From assembly GCF_019393635.1 (NCBI RefSeq), contig NC_057866.1, forward strand, positions 10,054,223-10,118,222: a stretch of DNA of 64,000 nucleotides. The letters run 5' to 3'. The notes beneath the pieces were generated by a model. It was not told the origin of the DNA, did not search any database, and saw only the letters and a program-made list of their open reading frames with translations. Positions 34,560-45,810 of this stretch are shown piece by piece; within the stretch, counting starts at the first letter, position 1; each line of letters starts with the position of its first letter. This DNA comes from Dromiciops gliroides. Taxonomy: Eukaryota > Chordata > Mammalia > Microbiotheria > Microbiotheriidae. The position numbers were made by a program, and so were the translations under genes.

Positions 34560-35600
34560 CCACGTATCAGTCAATAAGCATTAAGCATCTCCTCTATCCC
34601 ATGCACTGTGCTGACACTGGTGATTAAAAAAAAAAACTGTCAAAAGTGTAAGGGGCTAAAACTCTAGCGAGGCTGTCTAAAATATCTAACGAGTGGTCAC
34701 CAATAAAGTATAAGCTTTAGCAAGAGTTAGGCTTTTAAGCATTTATTAAGGAGAATAGGAATTTGGTGACGAGAGAGCGAGAGAGAGAGAGAGAGAGAGC
34801 GAGAGCGAGAGGGAGAGGGAGAGGCCTAGATTCATCTGTCTATCTCAGGGAGCTACAGTTCTCCTGTTCCGCTCTCCACGAGAGTCCCGGCAAAAGAGAG
34901 AGCGCCAGCCGACAGCCTCGCCCCCTCTTCCTCCCACAAGCAAACGTCACTTCCTGACACCAAAGAAAAGCCACATGTCTTGCCCTCAGGTGTCTTCTCC
35001 TCATTTCCTACAGTAAGTCTCCAGCAGGTAGCGTCATTCCTATCGTTACAAAAGTCAGTCCCTGCTTTCAGTGAGCTTAGATTCTAATGGGGAAGACACT
35101 GAGCAAACGGCTTTGTACAAACCCGATCAAGGTCGGATAAATTGGAGATCAAACGATCTAGGCATATTGGGAAAGACTTCCTGTAGACCTCAGGAAGCCA
35201 GGGAGCTCAGGAGATGAACTGAGGAGGAAAATCATTCCTTTTCATCCGGGTCAAGCCGAGAAAATGGCGTGGAGGAGCCAGAAGGTGGAGTGGAAGTGGG
35301 GAGCGGAGTAAGGAGAACGGAAAGATGAGGGGGCTCTTTATGAGCGGCTTGGAGCGCCTAACGGAGGCACTAGGGAGCCCCTGAAATGTATTCAGGAGTG
35401 GGGTGATAGGATCAGACCTGTGTTATAGGAAAATCACTGCTGGCTGAATGCAAGATGGAGGGGAGTAGGGAGGCCAAGCCCCCAGCAGCTTTTGCGGTGA
35501 TGAGGGCCTGTGGCGAGGTGGGGGCAGTGCTGGGGAGAGGAGGGAGCGTGACTGAGAGATGCTGCAAAGGTGAACTCGTCAGGTCTTGGCCACAGCGAGG
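34560..35600 (+). repeat. L2/L3-type LINE split by an LTR
   Basis: Starts 'ataagcattaagcatctcct', resumes after the LTR with 'gtcagtccctgctttcagtg', and continues to 'gatcagacctgtgttatagg'. The two halves join cleanly if the LTR is removed. Confidence 0.55.
34647..35050 (-). mobile_element. Solo LTR of an endogenous retrovirus (class I-like)
   Basis: A 404-bp segment with retroviral ends TGTAAGG...GTTACA and a 4-base flanking repeat AAAG (34643-34646 and 35051-35054). Read on the minus strand, AATAAA sits in the last third, as expected of an R region, which sets the orientation. A (GA)n-type simple repeat (about 34,770-34,822) lies inside. No internal retroviral region adjoins it, so this is a solo LTR left by recombination. 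It sits in U2 only, hence is younger than the duplication. The 4-base repeat suggests a gammaretrovirus-like class; the exact family is not named. Confidence 0.75.
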
Positions 35601-35689
35601 GGGAGATGGTGAGGGATCCAGGCTGACTTAGGTCGTGAGTCTGCGGGGCTGAGAGGATGGTGGTGTACTGACCGCAGCCTTTTCCCACA

Positions 35690-36312
35690 GGACCCATACT
35701 CGCTGATTGACAGCCTAGGGCCTGGTGTTCATTATTCTCCAATTTCCGGCCTTTGCTAATCTTCAGTACCAGCCCCCTCAGTCTAACCAGAGTCCGGTCG
35801 ACATAGCAACCGCTAGCCGAGGCCAGCCATTGGTTAGGCGATCATAGCTTTTGATTGGTCCGAGTGGCTTTTTCTGGACCCATTAAAAAAGAGCCCTCGG
35901 GCCGTCTCACTCCACAGACGCTGGGGGTGGGATGGGGCTGGGGAGGGACAGTTTCCCGGCGGGAAGATGCTGCGTGGCGCCTCCACCCCTGCTCCGCCAG
36001 GTTCTTAGGACTTTGGCCACTCCGTTCGCCTCTTCCCTCGGGTCCACGAGTGGGCGGGGCCCCTCTTGGGGCGGGGCCTCCGCTTGGCCGAGTTCGAGTG
36101 CGGGCTGCGGGGCGGTGGCGGCACTTACGGCTCCGGCTCCGCAGAAGTGGGTGTCAGAGGGCTCCCGCAGGGGAGCCCTGGGCACGGAAGTGACGTGTCC
36201 CCCGCCCGCATTTCCGGCGTGGAGGGAGTGCGGCCTAATGAGCTGGCGGAGGAGCCGTCGCTGTAGCCGCCGCCGCCCGGGGCCAGCGCGAGCTCGGGAG
36301 GCCCGGGCTTGG
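35690..36312 (+). promoter_or_regulatory. Orphan SYVN1-promoter-like CpG island, copy U2
   Basis: Shares with SYVN1's own promoter the ordered landmarks 'catagcaacc', 'attggtccgagtgg' (35,854), 'ctcactccacagacg', GGAAGTG (36,186-36,192), 'catttccggcgtgg' (36,209) and a splice donor GTGAGTGCG at about 36,312. It also carries a TGACGT CRE-like core overlapping the first ETS site. The ERSE of the SYVN1 copy has decayed here. No coding exon follows. Confidence 0.72.
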
Positions 36313-36379
36313 GGTGAGTGCGGGCGCTTGGCGGGGGGCCTGCCTGCTTCCGGCCCGGCCCTTCCTCCTGGCGGCCATT

Positions 36380-36880
36380 GCTTCCCATTTGTATCCCTCC
36401 CTCCCTCCTTTGCTTGTCCTCTTCCCTCCCTCCTCTCCATCTCTTTCGCCGTCTCTTCCTTTACCAGCCCCCCTTTCATCCTTCACTGTCCTTCCCTTTT
36501 CCTCTTCGCTCTCTCCTTTTCCCCCTTTTCTCTCCCCTTTTTTCCTTCTTTTCTCCCCCCTTTTCCCTTTCTCCTTTCTTTCATCTTCCCTTCTACCCTC
36601 TCTTTCCCTGTTATGTCTTTTCCTCCTTCCTTCCCTCCTCATCCTCCTCATTTTCTTTTTCCCACTTTGCTACCCTCCTGGGTTTTTTTCTTCCCTCCTT
36701 TCTTTACTGCTTTTTTCTCTTCCCCATTGCCTGCCTTCTTTCCCTTTCTCCCTTTCTCCTTCCTCCCTCCCTTTTTCTCTTCCCTTCTCTCCATCCCCTT
36801 CATTTCTTCTTACCTTCTATCATGCATTCATCTTCCTCCTTCTCTTTTCTTCCCTTCCCTTCCCTTCTCTGACTGCTCAT
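36380..36880 (+). repeat. Polypyrimidine tract
   Basis: About 500 bp of nearly pure C/T just downstream of the U2 promoter-like block, mirroring the tract after the U1 block. Frames of up to 340 aa that run through it are composition artefacts. Confidence 0.9.
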
Positions 36881-37560
36881 CCCTTGAGCAATCCCACCCC
36901 ACTGTGCCCTGTAGCCTGGGCAGCATTACCAAGCCTTTGGCTCATGCTTGTTGAGGTGTAGATCTGGAGCCAGAGGATGGGTTCAAATCCCAAGGAGAAT
37001 GCCGAGGCCGCCCCCTCTCTCTGCCTAACTTACTTATACCCTGGTGATGGGAGGGGGAAGTGCAGATCATGTAGGAAAGAGGACAGGGAAGCTGCAGCCC
37101 ATCTGACTGAGCAAAATGGTGCCACCTGCTAACACGGTGCCAAGGAGCTAATCATGACTTGGCCAATGATGCTCTGGGGCCATACACCACCCTCCTTCCA
37201 ACCCCGAGATTGGCTTACCTTCCCATAGTGGCAGCTGCTGGGGGGCAGGGTTTAGTCCGGAATGTCTTCTTATCCATCTCTGAGAGCTGGAAGATCTAGA
37301 CAGGATCTATCAAGACTGGTGGAAGGAACCAGGGATATGTAGCTTGGAGAAGAAAAGACTTAGGGACTCTTATAGGGAAAAGGGTTTCACCTGGTTCTGC
37401 TCCCTAAGAAGTGCAGGCCACCATGAGAATCCCTGGAGGATCTGTAAAAGCTCTGGCTTCTTCTGGGCTCCTTAGCCAGCCAGCACTTCCTCCCTCCTTT
37501 GTATTACATTATATATCCACTTTCTGTTCCCTCACCTATTTTGTGTCCATGGTGTCACTA
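36881..37560. other. Intergenic part of U2, no gene seen
   Basis: Single-copy-looking sequence without recognised domains or repeats. Confidence 0.35.
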
Positions 37561-37870
37561 TCCAAGTAGAGTGGGAGCTCCTAGAGGGGCAGCCGGAGTG
37601 GGGCCTTTTTGTCTTTGTTTTGCCACTTTCTAGCCCTTGATCCTGGATGGAGCGCTGACCTTGGCCTCCTTAAAGCCTGAATCAGAAGATTTGGGCTCAA
37701 ACGCCACCCAAGACACTGATAACGATGGGCCCTGGGCAAGCTTTGACTGATGTGGGCCAGCTCTCAAGCGAAGGAGTTGGACAAAAGAATGTGAGGTCCT
37801 GATTGGTTTCCTTTTTTCTGGCTTTGCCTCCCCAGCACTTAGCACAGTGAGTACCTGTCACATATTAGGA
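37560..37870 (+). repeat. L2 3' end with MIR inside, U2 counterpart
   Basis: L2 phrase 'gtgggagctcctagaggggc', a MIR-like middle ('ggatggagcgctgaccttgg'), then 'cccagcacttagcacagtga'. The nesting matches 22,365-22,697. Confidence 0.55.
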
Positions 37871-38139
37871 TGTTCATCAAGAATGGCCACAAAAATACCC
37901 ATAGAAAGACCCTCCAGAAAGGAACTGGATGCTGTGTTGAGAAAATGTAACTCCCTCCTTTATTTGAAGAGGTTCAGGAAAATGGGTCTGAAATATCAAA
38001 TGCACCGTTGGTGTGGTGGCTGTTTACTGGACTGAAGCGTTTGTATGAGGGATGGGGTTCACTGAGTACAGGAGAGGGGAGGGACATGTTCAGAAATGAA
38101 GATGATATAAAAACAAAAGATGTCAATAAAAATACTTTT

Positions 38140-38142
<3 letters not shown>

Positions 38143-38180
<38 letters not shown>
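38143..38180 (+). repeat. (CA)n dinucleotide microsatellite
   Basis: About 18 CA units. Confidence 0.95.
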
Positions 38181-38181
<1 letters not shown>

Positions 38182-39059
38182 CCCAGGATTAAGGGGGTAA
38201 GATCCCTTCCACCTCTCGATCTGTGGGGTTTTACAGTGGGTTTAAGCGTGCTTGGTACCTTACTGGGGTATGACTGGCCATTCACTCTGCTAAAAATTAG
38301 GAAATGTGTTCTCTTGGTCTTTTCCTGCGTTAATTTGGACCTTACAGATGCTTCTGGTCTTGAGGTTGGCTAAGTTTGTTATAAGAGTGGGCCCCGAAGG
38401 ATTCTGTGTAGCCTAGATTTGTGGGTAATGTGCCTGACATTCACTCACACTTTACTCAGGAGACCCCTTCTGATGTGAGATGTGCCTGCTCCCGCGCCCT
38501 TTCACGGGGCATAGACTTGAGGAGAATCCATCCCTAGAAGAAATTGCTAGGGCTTCCCTCCTCTTCTTTGGTTCAGTGCACCTCAGCAAGTCGGCTGTGC
38601 TAGAGCCCTGTACCTGAGGAGACAGCACACCAACCCCCAGGGGGTGCTGTGATCCTGCCTTGGCAGAACATTCTCTTTTCCTCTGGGGAACCCAAAGAAA
38701 GAGCCAGAGCCAGACTCGTTTCAGTGACCAGCCTTGGGCCTGAAGGACAGATGAGGAAGCACGGGGTACCCCTCCCCTACTCTCTCCCCAGGGGGGCTTC
38801 AGAGGTAGGATGGTGGCTAGTCTGTACCCATGGAGAGGGCAGCAATTCGACAAGCCTCTACTAAGGGCTTACCATCTTCCAGGCACTGTTAAGTAGGGTC
38901 TTTCTTAGAACCCTTGGTTTCCTTTCCTGATCCCCAGCTACCCGTGCCCTCTTTCCCAAACTCCCCCATGTTCCTTTTGTGTATATTCTGCATATACTCA
39001 GTTTGAGGCTGTTTCTCCATTGGAATGGAGGCTTCTCTGTGGCAGGGACTGGTTCTCAG

Positions 39060-39370
39060 TTCATAAATGCCAGTTAATTGATTGAATACAAAGACAAAAA
39101 TCAAAAAACCCCTAACCTCAAGGATGCTGCATTCTTGGAAGTTGTTGGGGGGGGGGGCGGGGAAACAAGGTGGACACAGGTAAGTAAAAATAAAGTACTT
39201 TTTCAGGAGAGGACACTGGTAGCTGGAGCCATTCAGAAAGAACTCATGTCGAGGCTGCCCTTGAACTAAGACTTGAAGGAAAGCTGGAGATTCTATGGGC
39301 AGAGGTAGAGAGAGAGAGAAAGAATTCCAGGTAGGGGCATAGCCAGGACAAAGACGTGGAGATGGGAGAT
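39060..39370 (+). repeat. L2/L3-type LINE piece
   Basis: Phrases 'acaaagacaaaaatc', 'cttgaactaagacttgaagg' and 'cagccaggacaaag'-like sequence. Approximate family call. Confidence 0.4.
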
Positions 39371-39599
39371 GTAATGTCCTGTATGAGGGAAAGCGTGGAG
39401 GCCCCTCGTCCCACTGGGACGTTATGGATCATCAAGTCTTCTGAGTTCTTGATGTCCCATAATCTACATCACCCTCAAGAGTATGAGTGTTGGAAGAGTC
39501 TAGTTTTTGCCAGGTCGGGGAGAAGTTTGGGATCCTGACTAACAATGTGATGACTGTTGTTTAAGGGTCTACTCTATGTAGAAGACTCACTGTACATCC

Positions 39600-39990
39600 A
39601 TAATTCCATGGAGTTCTTGGTTGTAGATCAAAGTCCAGCTCTGCACTCCCAGATTCCTGTGGTACCACACTGTGAATGTGCCCCTAACTTTGCTCAGTAT
39701 CAGTTAAAATAATCCTTTTAAGTGTCTATAGTCATCATATGTTAGAGCCCAGGAAGATTCCCATTACGTGAACACTTCCACCATTCCATATTCATGGCTA
39801 CCCACCTGCCTTCTGATTTTTGCTCCCACAAATATTTTTCTGTATATGTGGGACCTTTTGCTCTCTTTGGACTTTGAGTTAAAAAGTGTGTGCTTTTCCA
39901 TGACTTGATAAAGCATAATTCCACATTAAGATCCAGTGCGTTTGGACCAAGGCAGCACTCCACCATCAGTGTGTTAATTTGCCCATCTTC
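39600..39990 (-). repeat. Degraded L1 3' fragment
   Basis: 'cacaaatatttttctgtata', 'gtgggaccttttgctctctt' and 'taaagcataattccacatta' recall the reverse L1 3' end. Confidence 0.45.
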
Positions 39991-40925
39991 CCCATCCACT
40001 TAACATGGACCATTTTCACCTCTGCATCATCTGCCGGCTGTTTGCATGGGATCCCCCAGAGCTGTCCATGGAGCAAGAACGATGTGACCAGTCCTCCTCT
40101 GATCATACTGTGCTTGAGTGATTCATGTGGCTGCTGTTTCTGGCTACGGGGTCTACCTCTGTTCTTTGGTCACCTGCACTTTCCACTTCCTTGGATGGTG
40201 TGGTGGGCCATGATCCACAGCAGCATAACATCATGAAAAGAGTGGATAGGGATGGTCACTGAATGAAAAACATCAAGGTTAAGAGAGAAATAACGTGGAC
40301 TTTTTGTCAGGAAGCAGGTTGGTTTCTCTTCAAGTCCTTCACCATTTCTCAAGGGATGGGCAAGCAAAAGGAGTGAGAAGGTCTCACAGCTGAAATTGTG
40401 AAGTCAGCTCATCAGCCAGGTTTGATTTTAAAATGCCTGCATGTAAGATTGGAGTCGTGGTCTGTATTAGAGGTTGGGTAAAAAGGCCTGGCACAGTCCT
40501 ATACAAATATTGCCAGAAGGGTTAAGAGCAGGGCCCACAAAGGAAAACTAAGGGTAATTAAAGGGGGACTTTTCAGCTGTGTTGAGAAACAGGAGAATAG
40601 ACGAGGTCCAGTACTGGCTACTGAGGATGGATGAGATGATTAAAATTGACCACAAAGAAAAAGCAGAACGATTGAACTTTTGCTTGTTTTCTTTGCCAGC
40701 AAGATGATAATAGCAGTTTTTCAGTCACTGGGTAAGTTCTCCCTTTTGCATTACCAATTTGATGTGGAAAACAGATTAAGAAGAGATCATTTAAAGCCGT
40801 GACCAAAATTATAAATGGAGACATCCAATTTCAAGAAATTATGAAAGAAAACTTCCCAGATCTCTTAGAACCAGAGGACAAAGTAGACATATAAAGAATC
40901 TATAGGGGAGAAAAAAAGAATCTAT

Positions 40926-41087
40926 TGGGACAGCTGATTGGCACAGTGGATAAAGCACCGGCCCTGGATTCAGGAGGACCTGAGTTCAAATCCGGCCTCA
41001 GACACTTAACACTTACTAGCTGTGTGACCCTGGGCAAGTCACTTAACCCCAATTGCCTCACTAAAAAAAACAAACAAACAAACAAAA
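40926..41087 (+). repeat. CORE-SINE (WSINE1/Mar-1-like)
   Basis: Forward copy ending in an (AAAC)n tail. Confidence 0.88.
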
Positions 41088-41488
41088 GAAGGCAGAATCA
41101 CACAAGGTTTGGCAACCATTGCTGAAAGGAGCAGAGAGCTTGGAAAATGATATTCTAGAAAGCAAAATCTGTAGACTTACAACCAAGAATAAATAACTTA
41201 CCCAGCACAACTGAGTAATTTTGCAGGAGAAAAAAATGGATCTTTAACAAAATAAAAGATTTCCAAGCATTTCTGATGAAAAGATCCCAGAGCCAAGTAG
41301 ACACTTTGAAATACAAGCAGAGGAGTCAAGAGAAACATAAAAATGCAAATGTTAGTAAGCAATCATAGGGGACTAAACATAAATGTTTACATTCTCATGG
41401 GGAGATGCTACATATATCTCCTCAGAACTCTATCGTCAGACTTGAGGGAGTCTAATTAGAGGGCCTAAGAGTGGTTCTGTTATGTTTT

Positions 41489-41629
41489 TTTTTAGTGAGG
41501 CAACTGGGGTCAAGTGACTTGCCCAGGGTCACACAGCTAGTTAGTGTTAAGTGTCTGAGGCCAGATCTGAACTAAGGTACTCCTGACTTCAGGGCCAGTG
41601 CTCTATCCACTGCGCCATCTAGCTGCCCC
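41489..41629 (-). repeat. CORE-SINE (WSINE1/Mar-1-like)
   Basis: Inverted copy with the exact 16-base duplication GGTTCTGTTATGTTTT (41473-41488 and 41630-41645). Confidence 0.94.
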
Positions 41630-41656
41630 GGTTCTGTTATGTTTTGATGATCTTTT

Positions 41657-41817
41657 TTTTTTCTTTTTTTTTTTTCTTTTTGCGGGGCAATGGGGGTTAA
41701 GTGACTTGCCCAGGGTCACACAGCTAGTAAGTGTCAAATGTCTGAGGCCGGACCCGAACTCAGGTACTCCTGAATCCAGGGCCGGTGCTTTATCCACTGC
41801 GCCACCTAGCCGCCCCC
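41657..41817 (-). repeat. CORE-SINE (WSINE1/Mar-1-like)
   Basis: Inverted copy 28 bp from the previous one. Its duplication TTGATGATCTTTT (41644-41656 and 41818-41830) abuts that of the neighbour. Confidence 0.93.
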
Positions 41818-42379
41818 TTGATGATCTTTTAAAAAAATGGAAAGGGAGAAGAATATATAGTGGAGAGGAGGGTGGAGCAGAAAGTTAGGGGAAATTATCT
41901 CACATAATTGGAGTTTGTTGTCTACAGAAACAAGGAAGAATGAGTTGGGAGGAGCAGGGAACATGCAACACTTGAATCTCACTCCTCTGAACTGGTCAGA
42001 GGAGGGAAGAATACATACACAATTGGGTATAAAATTATACTTCCCTCAACAGAAATAGGAAGGAAAGAGGGAAAGGGAAAATGGGGAATAAGAGGGAAGG
42101 AAGGGAAAAATTAGTCTCAGGTAAAATAAAGGTTAGATTTAGAAGAAAAGAAAACCCTCTTACTGGGCTCTGGGTAAAGAGGGATAGGAATAGAAGCAGA
42201 TTACACTAACCCTAGGGCTGAACTTATTTTCTCAGCACCCTCTTTATAAAAAGGTCTAGAGAAGAATATGGAGGTAGTTACACAATTAATAGTCATCACT
42301 GCAAATAGGAATGGGATGAACTCACAAAGTAGAAGGGGCAGCAAAGTGATTTAGAAAATAGAATCTAATGTATGTTTAC

Positions 42380-42625
42380 AAATAGCTTTTATACAGTGCC
42401 TGCTATATGCTAAGGACATTGTGCTCAATGCTGTAAATATTAGCTTTTTTTTATCCTTACAACACTGAGAAGTACGTATTATTATCCCCATTTTATAGAT
42501 GAAACCAAGGCAAACAGGATAACTAACTTTTCCAAGGTCAGTCACAAAACTTACTAAGTGTCTGCATTTGAGCTGTCGACTCCAGGCCTACCACTCCATC
42601 CTCTTTACCCACTGTGCTGCCCCTT
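42380..42625 (-). repeat. MIR SINE, reverse
   Basis: 'gtgcctgctatatgctaagg', 'ccccattttatagatgaaac', 'tccaaggtcagtcacaaaac', 'ctctttacccactgtgctgc'. Confidence 0.7.
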
Positions 42626-43094
42626 GAAATAAGGGGCAGGAGCAAGAGAGATTACCAACTGGTCAAGGGGGAAGAGTGGTGTGGTGTGGTTGACCTGGCT
42701 CAGCATGTGGAGGGGAAGGAGAGAAGGCAGCCAGGTCAGACTGGGGAGGGAAGCACAGTTGGTGCCAGGTCCCCTGCAGAGGAGTTAAAACTTTTCCCTG
42801 GGGTACAGAGGGAGTCTCTGAGGGTTTTTTCAGCAGTGCCATAGCCTAGCCAGATCTCTACAGAAGGAGGAGGATTGTACCGGTGGTTGTAGGAAGGATG
42901 GAGTAGAGAGAGAGAGAACAGACCTGTAAGGAAGCTACAGGAGTCTGGCCAGCTAGTAGTGAGTCTCTTCGTGTGGGTGTATGGCTGTGGATACAGGGAG
43001 GAGGGGATGGAGGGAGAGATGTTGCAAAAAAAAAAAAAAAATTGGAATCTCCAGGATGAAGAGGTGATGCAGGAGCAGGAAGAGTCAGGGAACA
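42626..43094. other. Intergenic, no gene seen
   Basis: Purine-rich sequence with an A-run at about 43,025-43,041. No domain-bearing frame. Confidence 0.35.
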
Positions 43095-43265
43095 TTGTGG
43101 CACAGTGGGAAGAACCCTAGCTTGGCAATCAGACCAGCTCTGCCCCTGCTAGCAATGACCTTGGGCAGAGTTCTTGCTTTCCCTGGGCCTCAGTTTCCTT
43201 CTCTCTAAAATGAGGAGGGTTAGACTTGATGGTCTCTAAGGTCTCTCTCAGCTGTATAACCGAGA
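43095..43265 (+). repeat. MIR/MON1-type SINE
   Basis: 'tgaccttgggcagagttctt', 'gcctcagtttccttctctct', 'tggtctctaaggtctctctc'. Confidence 0.65.
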
Positions 43266-43469
43266 CTCCTTGGGTTTCCAGCACAGGAGATGGTGCATGG
43301 TGGGGCCACAAAGACCAGAGTCAGGTGAGTTGTAGATTCATTGGTCAAGACTAAGGAACTCAGTTGGGGACAGGATGATGAGTTCACCCAGGTAGAGATG
43401 TGTCATTGGCAGTCAGTTTATACCTTCCACTAGAGCAGACCTTTGGAGGAAATCCACAGAACCACCACT

Positions 43470-44455
43470 GCTTTTTTTTTTCTTAATGGTATTTTAGGGT
43501 TTTTTTTTTTCCAATTACATGTAAAGATAGTTTTTAACATTAATTTTTGTAAGATTTTGAGTTCCAAGTTTTTCTTCCTCCCTTTCCTCCCTATATGTAG
43601 AATCATGTTAAAACATTTCCACATTAGTCATGTTGTGAAAAAAGAATCAGAACAAAAGGGAAAAACACAAGAAAGAAGAAACAAAAAATAACAACAAATA
43701 AAGTGAAAATAGTCTGCTTCTATCTGCATTCAGACTCCATAGTTCTTTTTCTGGATGTGGAGAGCATTTTCCATCAGGAGTCTTTTGAAATTGTCTTGTA
43801 TTGCTGAGAAGAGTTAAATCTATCACGGTTGATGGACACTGTGTTTCTGTTACTGTGTACAATGTTCTGTTTCTGTTCACTCAGCATCAGTTCATCGAAG
43901 TCTTTCTAGGTTTTTCTGAAATCCGCCTGCTCATCATTTCTTATAGCACAATAGTATTCTAATACATTCATATAGCACGTGTTCACCCATTCCCCAGTTG
44001 ATGGGCATCCCCTCAATTTCCAGTTCTTTCCCACCACAAAAAGAGCTGCTATAAATATTTTTGTACATGTGGGTCCTTTTCCATTTTTTATGATCTCTTT
44101 GGAATACAGACCTAGTAGTGGTATTGCTGAGTCAAAGGTATGCACAGCTTTATAACCCTTTGGGCATAGTTTCAAATTGTTCTCCAGAATGATTGGATCA
44201 GTTCACAACTGCACCAACAAGGCATTAGTGATCCAATTTCCCCACATCTCCAACATTTATCATTTTCCTTTTTTGTCATATTAGCCAATCGGATAGGTGT
44301 GAAGTCGTACCTCAGAATTGTTTTAATTTGCGTTTCTCTAATCAATAGTGATTGAGAACATTTTTCAATATGATTATAGATAGCTTTAATTTCTTCATCT
44401 GAAAGCTGTCTGTTCATATCCTTTGACCATTTCTCATTTACCATCATTGACTGGG
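43470..44455 (-). repeat. L1, 5' truncated, in U3
   Basis: About 985 bp of L1 3' end with the ORF2 C-terminus (GKGPTCTKIFIAALFVVG; VLEYYCAIRNDEQADF). U2 lacks it at the matching site near 30,445, so it is younger than the U2-U3 duplication. Target-site duplications are not clear. Confidence 0.88.
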
Positions 44456-44599
44456 AGGTGTGTCCCTGCAGAGAGGTTTTCATCTTGGTTGAGCTTTGAC
44501 CCTGGGCATCCTTCCAGGTACCAGCATGGACTCCATTGAAGAGGCCAGGGAGGTGAGCCTTAATCACCTCCAAGACTGGGATATTTACCCTCTCTGGGC

Positions 44600-45229
44600 C
44601 CCCATCTCTTGAGAGATTACTCTCCCCCGTTCAGAACATGGTCCCAAAGCTCTGCACAAGACCTCCTTTACCACCTTCAAAACACAACCCCAAAGTAACC
44701 CTTCTTTGCCCCAGTTTTTCTTTTGCTGCCTCTCTGGGTTTTTAGGGAGAATGAAGGAATCTTATAAGAAACACAAGCAAGGCTTCGGGGGTGGGAGTGG
44801 GAGATGGGAGACTTTCACCTTTGTGAGAGTGAGAGAATGGAAGAGGAGAAGACAAAAATGGAAGGAAAGGGGTCCTTGTACCCTTAGAGCTTAAGAACAA
44901 TTTGGAACCTCCCCTTGAAGAGGAGGAAGCTGTTAGTCCTGCCTAGAATGATGTAACTGAGCCACAGAAATGAACCCCTTAAAGATCGCTCAGACACAGC
45001 CGAGGGAGAAGAGTAGAAGTGATTGGAGGAGGGGGGTTCTCTCTTCAGGGTTGAAGCAGCTCTGAGGATGATCGAATCTGAAAGATTGGATCAGGAACAC
45101 AAAGCCTCAGAAGGAGCTACAGGCGGGGGGGGGGGGGGCGATAAACAAAAAGGGTCTGGGGAGTCTTAGCTACCCTGGGAGAAAGGAGAAGATCGAAGAC
45201 AAAATAGACTTTGGCTTGAGGTAGATGGG
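44600..45229. other. Intergenic part of U3, no gene seen
   Basis: No recognised gene or repeat, apart from a G-run at about 45,123-45,138. Confidence 0.35.
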
Positions 45230-45810
45230 GCCGACTGACAACAGCCCTAGCCTCCCTGCCAACCTCCAGCCCTGCCTCGAGCTGCCTATTGGACATCTTA
45301 AATTCAGGGTGTCCAAAATTGATCCCACCCTTCCTCATTACTGTAGGGTAACATCCTCCTTCCAGAGCCTGGAACAACCGAACTGTTCCCAGCTCCTCAC
45401 AGTCTCTTGCCCCCCGTATTGAGCTGTTACCAAGGCCTCTGGCTTTCACCTCTGCAGCATCTCTTGAGTACTCCCCCTTCTCTCCTCTGAGCCTGCCCCT
45501 CCCCTGGTGCAGACCTTCAGCACCTCACACCTGGCCTATTGCAGTAGCAGCCTGTTGGTAGTTGTGCCTGCTTTCTGTTTCTGCCCACTCCCGTCCATCG
45601 TCCATTCAGCCACTAGTGTCACCCCCTGTTGCCTTTATAACCTTCCCATAAACACATACACATGTCTAGTCTTGTACTGTATGCTCCCTATGTACTCTGA
45701 TCCAGTGACATGGAGCTCCTGGCTCTTACTCCATCTCCCAATCGCTGTCATTCTGGAAGTCCTGCTTAAAGCTCCACCTTCTCCAAGAAGTCTTCCCTGA
45801 TGCCCTTCTT
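45230..45810 (+). repeat. L2-type LINE 3' region
   Basis: 'gacatcttaaattcagggtg', 'cacctcacacctggcctatt' and 'ctccaagaagtcttccctga' are L2 phrases. Not coding. Confidence 0.65.

Larger units (their letters stand above)
29230..38620 (+). repeat. Tandem unit U2 (second copy of SYVN1-upstream region)
   Basis: Matches U1 over 29,460-29,560, 33,260-34,180, the promoter-like block and 37,560-38,600. Matches U3 strikingly over 30,330-30,600 (U3: 43,370-43,470 plus 44,460-44,590, with an L1 between), sharing 'gatgatgagttcacccaggt' and 'ataccttccactagaaca'-type phrases. Confidence 0.75.
40560..42170. repeat. Old LINE-like, A-rich region
   Basis: A-rich sequence such as 'caaccaagaataaataactt', 'agatttccaagcatttctga' and 'gaagggaaaaattag' resembles the 5' half of a marsupial LINE. 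Three SINEs break it up. Assignment is tentative. Confidence 0.35.

Noticed and set aside
35932-36961. A 340-aa and a 215-aa open frame downstream of the U2 promoter block
   Set aside because: They are made of the GC-rich island and the polypyrimidine tract; the Ser/Pro/Leu/Phe composition is what C/T-only DNA must encode.
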